32,235 bases of DNA, from positions 1 to 32,235 of IMG/VR virus record IMGVR_UViG_3300023174_000443; one strand, written 5' to 3'. The stretch's first letter is position 1; each line of letters begins with the position of its first letter. The DNA is from a virus. This document shows, one piece after another, positions 1 to 5,182 of the stretch. A program made the position numbers and the translations under genes. The notes under the pieces are model-generated. The model ran no database searches. It was given only the letters and a program-made list of their open reading frames with translations, and was not told the origin of the DNA.

Positions 1-59
1 ACTAGTAGTTTAGTTCTGTCACCGCAAAGCAAGACAAGTATTAAAGACTGGAGGCTACT

Positions 60-632
60 ATGCCAATATTAGGAACGGTAGCCTCTCAGTTCGCAGGGAA
101 GCCTTTTAGCTCATTTGAGTCTATTGCAACATATACAGTAGGCGCGGGTGGTGAATCAGAAGTAGAATTTGCTTCTATACCTTCAACCTTTACACACTTG
201 CAGTTAAGAGGTGTTGTTAGAACAAATAGAAATGACCCAAGAGACGCTTTATATTTTAGGTACAATGGAGACACTGGAAGCAACTATTCTTGGCATTGGA
301 TGCACGCAAACGGAGCAGGATACGCCGGTGGAGGCTCTGACATAAACGTTGCGCCAACAACGTGTTGGACAATTGTAACCTCAGCATCTCAAGCAACTGG
401 TGGAGTCTTTGCCAACTTTGTTGTTGACATTTTAGACTATAAAAATACTAATAAAAATAAAGTTACTAGATCTATGACAGGATTTGAACCAAATTCTGGA
501 GATGGTCGTAGTTGGTTTATTTCTACCTTGTGGAAAGACACAAGTGCAATATCAAATATATACATTAAATCTCCTTATGGTGGAACAATGCAACAGCACT
601 CACAAATTGCTTTATATGGAATAAGGGGATAA
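60..632 (+). CDS. Tail-fibre-like virion protein, type A copy 1
   Basis: 190-residue protein opening with MPILGTVASQF and ending in a LYGIRG motif. It has the shared layout of this cluster: an N-terminal beta-rich part (TYTVGAGG, then SIPSTFTHLQLRG), a central FRYNGDTGSNYS-type motif, a DILDYKNTNKNK motif, and a C-terminal part of W, T-A-I, I and LYGI. The start has a good RBS (ctggaggctactATG). It is followed 4 bp later by the type B gene and closely resembles the type A copy at 1668. No catalytic motif is seen. The short Gly/Ser/Asn-rich beta-type sequence and tandem paralogy suggest a tail fibre, baseplate decoration or receptor-binding protein. The function is inferred from context; the paralogy is visible directly. 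Codons are markedly more AT-rich than in the rest of the window. Confidence 0.88.
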   Translation: MPILGTVASQFAGKPFSSFESIATYTVGAGGESEVEFASIPSTFTHLQLRGVVRTNRNDPRDALYFRYNGDTGSNYSWHWMHANGAGYAGGGSDINVAPTTCWTIVTSASQATGGVFANFVVDILDYKNTNKNKVTRSMTGFEPNSGDGRSWFISTLWKDTSAISNIYIKSPYGGTMQQHSQIALYGIRG

Positions 633-636
633 TAAA

Positions 637-1143
637 ATGGCAGCAGGCGCAACCTATGAACCAATACAAACTACAACCTTAAACAGTGATATAAACTCAG
701 TTACTCTTAGCTCTATTAGCAATTCCTACACTGATTTAATTTTAGTTGGGTATATTCAACAAGATCAATCATATGATACGCCAAATATAAGATTTAATGG
801 AGACACAGGTGCAAATTATTCAACATTAATATTTAGTGGAAGCACTTCTATAATTGCATCTGTTAGAGGTAGCAATGAAACTTTTATATATGGTGGTTAT
901 TATGCAGTACCTCCAATACCAGATAACTTTGGAACTACAATTCTTCATATTAACAACTATGCAAATACCAACATTAAAAAAACAGTAATAGTTAAGTCTG
1001 GTAGAGACACTGGTGGAATTGATTTGCACCAAGGATATTGGAACTCAACTGCTGCTATAAACTCAATAACTCTTTTTATGAGTCAAAATACAAAATGGGC
1101 AGCGGGCTCGGTCTTTACTTTGTACGGAATAAAGGCAGCATAA
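637..1143 (+). CDS. Tail-fibre-like virion protein, type B copy 1
   Basis: 168-residue protein starting MAAGATYEPIQTTTL and ending FTLYGIKAA. It shares with its neighbours the SISNSYTDLILV strand, the RFNGDTGANYS motif, an INNYANTNIKK motif and the closing W-STAAINSI ... FTLYGI block. It begins 4 bp after the type A gene and its TAA stop overlaps the ATG of the type C gene (taATGG), so the three are probably translated together. It is the counterpart of the type B copy at 2276. The role is probably in the tail fibre or tail tip, by context. No enzyme motif is visible. Confidence 0.88.
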   Translation: MAAGATYEPIQTTTLNSDINSVTLSSISNSYTDLILVGYIQQDQSYDTPNIRFNGDTGANYSTLIFSGSTSIIASVRGSNETFIYGGYYAVPPIPDNFGTTILHINNYANTNIKKTVIVKSGRDTGGIDLHQGYWNSTAAINSITLFMSQNTKWAAGSVFTLYGIKAA

Positions 1144-1661
1144 TGGCTAATACATATACCTTAATAACAAGTGCAACTGTAGGAAGTAACGGAGCTTCCT
1201 CTATAGAGTTTACATCAATACCTAACACGTTTAACGATTTGCACTTAGTCTATAGTTTAAGAGATGATAGTACAATAGCAAATAATGATGGAATTTTAAC
1301 AATAAATGGTTCTGATTCTAGTTTTGCTAGAAATTATATTTATAGCTACACGGGTGGCACTTTTGCAGACAATCAGGCTAATAACAACTATATTTATGCA
1401 AATACATCTATTTCACGTTCTTCTACTTTTACTAGTGGAAGTTTATACATTCCTAGTTATACATCAAATACAAGAAAAGCAATTTTATTAGATAATGTTG
1501 CAGAAGACGATTCTACTACTCGCTTTGGGTTACTATTATTAGCAGGAGCATGGAATGCAACTCCTGCCGCAATAACATCTTTAAAGTTTACACCTAGCGG
1601 TAGTGGTATTAAGTATGTTCAATATTCAAACTTTCACCTATACGGAATTAAGAACTCCTAG
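1143..1661 (+). CDS. Tail-fibre-like virion protein, type C copy 1
   Basis: 172 residues from the ATG at 1143, which overlaps the stop of the preceding gene. The frame is open further upstream, but that part overlaps the type B gene and has no counterpart in the second type C copy, which also begins MANTYTLI. Shared features are IEFTSIPNTFNDLHL, TINGSDSSFARNYI (a divergent form of the NGDTGxNYS motif), a YIPSYTSNTRK segment and the C-terminal FHLYGIKNS. The product is probably a tail-fibre or tail-tip component. Function is inferred from the array, not from a recognised catalytic or binding motif. Confidence 0.87.
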   Translation: MANTYTLITSATVGSNGASSIEFTSIPNTFNDLHLVYSLRDDSTIANNDGILTINGSDSSFARNYIYSYTGGTFADNQANNNYIYANTSISRSSTFTSGSLYIPSYTSNTRKAILLDNVAEDDSTTRFGLLLLAGAWNATPAAITSLKFTPSGSGIKYVQYSNFHLYGIKNS

Positions 1662-1667
1662 GTAAAC

Positions 1668-2273
1668 ATGCCAATACTTGGAACAGTTGCGTCCCAGTTT
1701 TCAGGGAAGCCTAGCAACTCTTTTGAATCTATTGCAACAGTAACAGTAGGCGCGGGTGGTCAATCAACTATTACCTTTAGTTCAATACCACAAACTTTTA
1801 TGCATCTGCAGATAAGAGGGATATTGCAAGGTAGTAGACCAGGTCCAGTACCAAGTGGATATGCAGCTCTTAGATTTAACAGTGATACAACCTCAAACTA
1901 TATAGACCATATTTTAGGATCTAGTATTAACGATTCTCCCCCTCGTGCATATGCTGCTACAGAGGGGTTAGGAACTTTTCTTTATTTAAGTGGCATACCA
2001 GGTGTTGCCGCTGCACCATTTTTTAGTATATTTATTACAGAAATTTTAGATTATTGCTCTACAAATAAAAATAAAGTTCTTAGAACTGTAGAAGGAATAG
2101 AAACAAATGCAAACACAATTAATGGTTACAACGCTTCAAGCGTATCATTTAAGTCTGGCCTATGGATGAACAGCGCCAATGCTATAACCTCTATAACTAT
2201 AGAAGCACTTGGTACTTCATCACCTTTCAAACAATACTCACAACTTGCCCTCTACGGAATTAAGGGGGCATAG
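1668..2273 (+). CDS. Tail-fibre-like virion protein, type A copy 2
   Basis: 201-residue paralogue of the protein at 60: MPILGTVASQFSGKP, then SFESIATVTVGAGGQS, SIPQTFMHLQIRG, LRFNSDTTSNYI, EILDYCSTNKNKV and a terminal LALYGIKGA. The N-terminal 40 residues are nearly the same as in copy 1, while the middle has diverged and carries insertions. This is the pattern expected if the N-terminus docks to a common virion partner and the middle is exposed and varies. It lies 6 bp after the first ABC triplet and starts the second. A tail-fibre or receptor-binding role is an inference. Confidence 0.88.
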   Translation: MPILGTVASQFSGKPSNSFESIATVTVGAGGQSTITFSSIPQTFMHLQIRGILQGSRPGPVPSGYAALRFNSDTTSNYIDHILGSSINDSPPRAYAATEGLGTFLYLSGIPGVAAAPFFSIFITEILDYCSTNKNKVLRTVEGIETNANTINGYNASSVSFKSGLWMNSANAITSITIEALGTSSPFKQYSQLALYGIKGA

Positions 2274-2275
2274 CA

Positions 2276-2779
2276 ATGGCCGCAGGTCCAACATACTCAC
2301 CAATAGCAACAACCACCGCAACTGGTTCATCAACCAATGTTACGTTTAATAGCATTAGCGGAAGTTATACTGACTTAGTGTTAGTCATTGCTAATGTTAC
2401 TGCTCAAATAGACAATGTGGGTATTACCCTAAATAGTGATACTGGAAGTAACTACAGCCGAGTAATTCTTCAGGGTAATGGGTCTACTGCTTCATCAAAC
2501 AAAAACAGCAATCAAACATATCTCTACACAATGTATAAAGATACCGCAGGTGGCGACCCAGTAATGTCTACTACCCAATTTCTAAATTACAGCAATAGCA
2601 CTACCTACAAATCAGTTTTTACAAGACAAGAAACTAATTCAAGTGGCACTAAAGCCGTACAGGCTATTGCGAGTGTGTGGCGTTCAACTTCTGCTATTAC
2701 ATCTATATCAATCAATAGTGGTAACGCTAATTTTAACTCAGGCGCAACATTTACACTCTACGGAATAGCGGCGGCATAA
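2276..2779 (+). CDS. Tail-fibre-like virion protein, type B copy 2
   Basis: 167-residue paralogue of the type B gene at 637: MAAGPTYSPIATTTA, NVTFNSISGSYTDLVLV, LNSDTGSNYSRVI, FLNYSNSTTYKS, and a terminal FTLYGIAAA. It starts 2 bp after the type A stop, and its TAA overlaps the next ATG exactly as in the first triplet. Gene order and junction style are thus both conserved between triplets. Probable tail-fibre component; no enzymatic motif is seen. Confidence 0.88.
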   Translation: MAAGPTYSPIATTTATGSSTNVTFNSISGSYTDLVLVIANVTAQIDNVGITLNSDTGSNYSRVILQGNGSTASSNKNSNQTYLYTMYKDTAGGDPVMSTTQFLNYSNSTTYKSVFTRQETNSSGTKAVQAIASVWRSTSAITSISINSGNANFNSGATFTLYGIAAA

Positions 2780-3303
2780 TGGCAAATACATATACTTTAA
2801 TTGAGGGTAAAACTCTTACTACAACTGCTGCTAGTGTCATATTTACTTCAATACCGCAGACTTATACAGATTTGCTTATCAAATTCTCGGCTCGTTCAAC
2901 TTCTACTGCTGGAGTAGATATTTATGCAAATCTAAGGGTTCAATTTAATTCTGATACGGGTAATAATTACAATGGAATTTTACTTTTTGCTAATCTTGGA
3001 AGTCCTGGAAGTGGTAGTTATACTAGTCTATCAGGCAACGCATTTAGTTATGCTAATGGTAATGTTACCACCGCAAGCACTTTTTCTAATATGGAAATAT
3101 ACATTCCAAATTATACTGGCAGTAATAAAAAAACATCTTCTGTTGATGGTGTTGTTGAAAACAATGCTAGTAATGGTTTTGTAGAAATGGCCGCAGAAAT
3201 ATGGACAGGCACAAGTGCTATTACTACTATTGATCTTGTGTCTATTTACGGTTCACACACTGCTGATTCAACCTTTTACCTGTACGGAATTAAGAACTCA
3301 TAG
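2779..3303 (+). CDS. Tail-fibre-like virion protein, type C copy 2
   Basis: 174-residue paralogue of the gene at 1143: MANTYTLIEGKTL, VIFTSIPQTYTDLLIKFSAR, VQFNSDTGNNYN, a YIPNYTGSNKKT segment and a terminal FYLYGIKNS. It is the last gene of the plus-strand array. The next gene is convergent on the minus strand and begins its stop codon about 20 bp away. No clear terminator hairpin is visible between them. Likely a virion adhesin or tail-fibre subunit by context. Confidence 0.88.
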   Translation: MANTYTLIEGKTLTTTAASVIFTSIPQTYTDLLIKFSARSTSTAGVDIYANLRVQFNSDTGNNYNGILLFANLGSPGSGSYTSLSGNAFSYANGNVTTASTFSNMEIYIPNYTGSNKKTSSVDGVVENNASNGFVEMAAEIWTGTSAITTIDLVSIYGSHTADSTFYLYGIKNS

Positions 3304-3324
3304 CAAGATGAAGGTAGACTTAGC

Positions 3325-3531
3325 CTAATGCTTTGGCGGGAGAATATCTGAGCGATCATAGATTGCCTGGGCATTCTCCCAAATTATTTCACTGTTCACG
3401 AAGGCGTGTAGGTCGCAAAATAAAACCACTCGTCCTTCGAAGAACAAAACCTTCACCGCAGCGTAAAACCCACAGATTACACAGATATCACCAGGCTCTA
3501 TGGATGAGATCTCACCATAGACCATTGCCAT
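3325..3531 (-). CDS. Small zinc-binding protein, DUF7455-like
   Basis: 68 residues with a CVICG knuckle near residue 18 and a LFCDLH knuckle near residue 40. This C-x2-C ... F-C-x2-H layout matches two plus-strand proteins in the window (20915 and 22760) and the actinobacterial DUF7455 pattern. Like the 20915 product it continues into an IYDxxD segment. It probably binds one zinc ion; its target is unknown. It converges with the tail array. No SD is visible just before the ATG, but a TATAAT box lies about 13 bp upstream, suggesting a very short leader. Confidence 0.75.
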   Translation of the reverse strand: MAMVYGEISSIEPGDICVICGFYAAVKVLFFEGRVVLFCDLHAFVNSEIIWENAQAIYDRSDILPPKH

Positions 3532-3543
3532 ATAGGTAACTAT

Positions 3544-3555
3544 ATTATAGGAGCA
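3544..3555 (-). promoter_or_regulatory. Putative promoter of the DUF7455-like gene
   Basis: Read on the minus strand the sequence is ctccTATAATatag. The hexamer is a perfect -10 box whose expected start site is about 6 nt before the ATG at 3531, giving a nearly leaderless mRNA. No -35 box is evident. Confidence 0.4.
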
Positions 3556-3607
3556 GTTTTATGACTTGCTCAGGTCACCGCTGCAAGTAACCAGATGTGG
3601 TGGTAGG

Positions 3608-3865
3608 TTACTCGCGCGTATCCGACGGACGCGTTCTCGTCGGAAGCTTTATAACGTTACTTATCTCCTGCCTTGCCTTAGAGAGATTAACATCGGTGTC
3701 TACCTCAAGCTTGGTGTTTAGGGCAATCACCGCGGAGATCCTGCACGCGCAGCCGCAGGTGATCCCGGTCTTAGAGCACTCGCAGTTTTCCCTGCATGAC
3801 TCATATATCGCGTTTGCAATAAGCTCGCGCTGCTCCCTAAGATATATCTCAAGTGTCTTCTGCAT
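3608..3865 (-). CDS. Cysteine-cluster small protein, unknown function
   Basis: 85 residues beginning MQKTLEIYLREQ. I chose the ATG at 3865 because AAGGAG precedes it at good spacing. The open frame continues upstream, but that part is covered by two other small genes with their own RBSs. The product has a helical N-terminus, then a dense cysteine cluster (CRENCECSKTGITCGCACR, residues about 24-42), then a helix. The cluster could bind a metal; I do not recognise the family. Its ATG overlaps the TGA of the upstream microprotein by one base, so it is probably translationally coupled. It is last in a minus-strand operon. Confidence 0.65.
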   Translation of the reverse strand: MQKTLEIYLREQRELIANAIYESCRENCECSKTGITCGCACRISAVIALNTKLEVDTDVNLSKARQEISNVIKLPTRTRPSDTRE

Positions 3866-3951
3866 CACCACTCCTTCATCGAGGCGATCACCGCGGATAC
3901 TGCAAGAACACCTCCGGCGATCATACCTAAAAGCATAAAGAACGACTCCAC
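3865..3951 (-). CDS. 28-residue single-pass membrane microprotein
   Basis: GTG start at 3951 giving MESFFMLLGMIAGGVLAVSA and ending MKEW. It is almost entirely one hydrophobic helix. AGGAGG lies 4 nt before the GTG, inside the end of the upstream gene, whose TAG overlaps the GTG by one base. Its TGA overlaps the next ATG by one base. Such overlaps at both ends and a strong RBS make it a credible gene despite its size. Function is unknown; several similar one-helix peptides occur in this window. Confidence 0.55.
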   Translation of the reverse strand: MESFFMLLGMIAGGVLAVSAVIASMKEW

Positions 3952-4100
3952 TACTCCTCCTTCTCTGCAACAAGCCTGTCCCAGCAACCGGTGCATAGGT
4001 AGCCGTTTTTCTCCTTATCGTACAGATATGTGTACCTATACCTAACCTGTCCGCCACAGACTAGGCACGCGTAGCGGTAGAAGTTCTTAGATCCTGGCAC
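3951..4100 (-). CDS. 49-residue zinc-ribbon protein
   Basis: GTG start at 4100. The product begins MPGSKNFYRYACLVCGG and holds CLVC near residue 12 and CTGC near residue 36, a standard two-knuckle zinc ribbon. It sits 5 bp after the HTH gene and overlaps the next start by one base, so it is part of the minus-strand operon. No strong SD precedes the GTG, which lowers certainty about the exact start. Function is unknown; a nucleic-acid or protein-binding role is typical of such ribbons. Confidence 0.55.
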   Translation of the reverse strand: MPGSKNFYRYACLVCGGQVRYRYTYLYDKEKNGYLCTGCWDRLVAEKEE

Positions 4101-4105
4101 GGTTT

Positions 4106-4573
4106 TTATTTATCTGCCTTTCTCATCTCCTCGCGTTGAACAGCGTAGTACAGCGGAGCTGAGGACGAAAGATCAAGACCCTTTGCGATCGCCGCGAGGG
4201 AGATCCCTGCGTGGTAAGCCTTATATAGCTCGCGGTGGTAACTCTCGGTTGACGTATCTCGTGCCTTGGTAACCCTCTCGAGCGTCTTATTAAGGGTAGT
4301 CTCGTTGGTCTGTGAGCGTGGTTTTCTCGCCGCGGGTGGTACCTTTGACGAAAATATACGACGTCGCATTCCGGAATAGTTTACACCTAGTCTATTAGAT
4401 AGGGAAACGAGTGATCCGCCCTTTGCGTAGTACTCCTTTAAAAGTTGGGTGTACTTGTCACTTGCCTTGTGCGCGGGAGTCTTTTGTCCGCGCAGGCCGT
4501 ACGCCTTCTTGGCAAGATCAATGATAGGCTCAATCTTCACCGCGTACTGCTCTGTTAACTTGTCATTCTTCAC
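4106..4573 (-). CDS. Double helix-turn-helix DNA-binding protein
   Basis: 155 residues with two HTH-like segments: one near residues 48-73 (GGSLVSLSNRLGVNYSGMRR) and one near 122-147 (GISLAAIAKGLDLSSS). They are joined by a basic Pro/Arg/Thr linker. The first resembles the C-terminal HTH of the 21715 product. The start overlaps the upstream stop (ATGA). It is probably a transcriptional regulator, perhaps of this operon or of the early/late switch; that role is inferred. No dimerisation or ligand domain is evident. Confidence 0.75.
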   Translation of the reverse strand: MKNDKLTEQYAVKIEPIIDLAKKAYGLRGQKTPAHKASDKYTQLLKEYYAKGGSLVSLSNRLGVNYSGMRRRIFSSKVPPAARKPRSQTNETTLNKTLERVTKARDTSTESYHRELYKAYHAGISLAAIAKGLDLSSSAPLYYAVQREEMRKADK

Positions 4574-4878
4574 TTAGATTCTCCAGTTTCTGTCAGTACC
4601 TTCACGGTACTTACGTTCCATAGTTGCGCCTTAATTAGGGACTGCATTAAATCCTGAAGACCTTTGGACGCGTTTTTATTCTGCTCAGCCTCGACGAGGA
4701 TGTAGCTATACTTAAACGTTGCAGTAACACCGCGATAGTCGTCATGTGGCTCGACGACAACGCTCTTGGGATTTATGGTTATGATGTTAAGAGCGTTGAC
4801 AGCGTCAATCGCTCGCAGAAATGCCTTCTCTGCTAGATCCTCATCAACGTTAATGATGTAGGCATCAAGTCTCTTCAT
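4570..4878 (-). CDS. Conserved-type hypothetical protein, first gene of the minus operon
   Basis: 102 residues with a mixed alpha/beta pattern: a long N-terminal helix (EDLAEKAFLRAIDAVNAL), two beta strands (SVVVEPHDDY and GVTATFKYSYILVEA), then a helix and a final strand. No motif is recognised. A good AGGGAGA RBS precedes the ATG. It overlaps the HTH gene by 4 bp and is the first gene after the promoter flanked by an inverted repeat at 4887-4949. It may act with the HTH regulator, but this is only positional. Confidence 0.7.
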   Translation of the reverse strand: MKRLDAYIINVDEDLAEKAFLRAIDAVNALNIITINPKSVVVEPHDDYRGVTATFKYSYILVEAEQNKNASKGLQDLMQSLIKAQLWNVSTVKVLTETGESK

Positions 4879-4886
4879 AATCTCTC

Positions 4887-4949
4887 CCTGCGTTAGTTAC
4901 AGGATCGATTATATACAGGAAGTTGATATAACTGATAATCTAACGCAGG
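4887..4949 (-). promoter_or_regulatory. Promoter flanked by a perfect 10-bp inverted repeat
   Basis: CCTGCGTTAG at 4887-4896 is the exact inverse of CTAACGCAGG at 4940-4949. Between them, on the minus strand, lies CCTGTATATAAT (4919-4908), a variant of the promoter used across the window. It would start transcription about 20 nt before the operon ATG at 4878. The arms could be repressor half-sites or form a stem. Confidence 0.5.
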
Positions 4950-4971
4950 AGGATAAAACTAAATGTAAAGC

Positions 4972-5160
4972 TTAATCTTCTTCCTTTTCAGCTCTCTCGC
5001 GGATGCCGATGGTTAAAAACCAAAGTGCGATTGACGCGAGTGTTACATATCCAACGACGGTCTTAGCGCTTCCCTCAAGTACAACCCAGGCTACGAAGAA
5101 ACCTAGGAAGGTGAAGTTCTCGCTGATGACCGCGATTGTTCTTTTCTTTATCCAGTTCAT
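4972..5160 (-). CDS. Two-TM small membrane protein, holin candidate
   Basis: 62 residues: a basic N-terminus (MNWIKKRT), two hydrophobic segments at about 16-31 and 36-52 joined by a short turn (EGSAKTVVG), and a charged tail (RERAEKEED). This resembles small phage holins, but the family is not firmly recognised. It begins 22 bp after the stop of the large surface protein, with weak purine-rich sequence (ggaagataggg) upstream, so it is probably co-transcribed with it. It could instead be a membrane partner of that protein. Confidence 0.65.
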   Translation of the reverse strand: MNWIKKRTIAVISENFTFLGFFVAWVVLEGSAKTVVGYVTLASIALWFLTIGIRERAEKEED

Positions 5161-5182
5161 GTGTATATTCTACCCTATCTTC

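Larger units (their letters stand above)
60..3303 (+). repeat. Tandem duplicated three-gene block (A-B-C-A-B-C)
   Basis: The blocks 60-1661 and 1668-3303 each hold the same three paralogue types in the same order with the same junctions: a short gap after A, and a stop/start overlap between B and C. All six proteins also share a common fold signature (N-[GS]-D-[ST]-x-x-N-Y near residue 75 and LYGI at the C-terminus). A single ancestral gene therefore seems to have triplicated and the triplet then duplicated. The copies have diverged enough that this is a gene-level rather than an exact DNA repeat. Confidence 0.85.

Noticed and set aside
1-72. Possible C-terminal end of an upstream gene (open frame to TAG at 70-72)
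   Set aside because: Too short to support; it would overlap the gene at 60, and two other frames also stop within the first 13 bases.
3333-3539. Plus-strand basic ORF opposite the DUF7455-like gene
   Set aside because: Basic, low-information antisense frame; the minus-strand product has conserved zinc knuckles.
3562-3588. Eight-codon ORF (MTCSGHRCK) with GGAG upstream
   Set aside because: Too short, and the RBS-like GGAG is isolated; probably chance.
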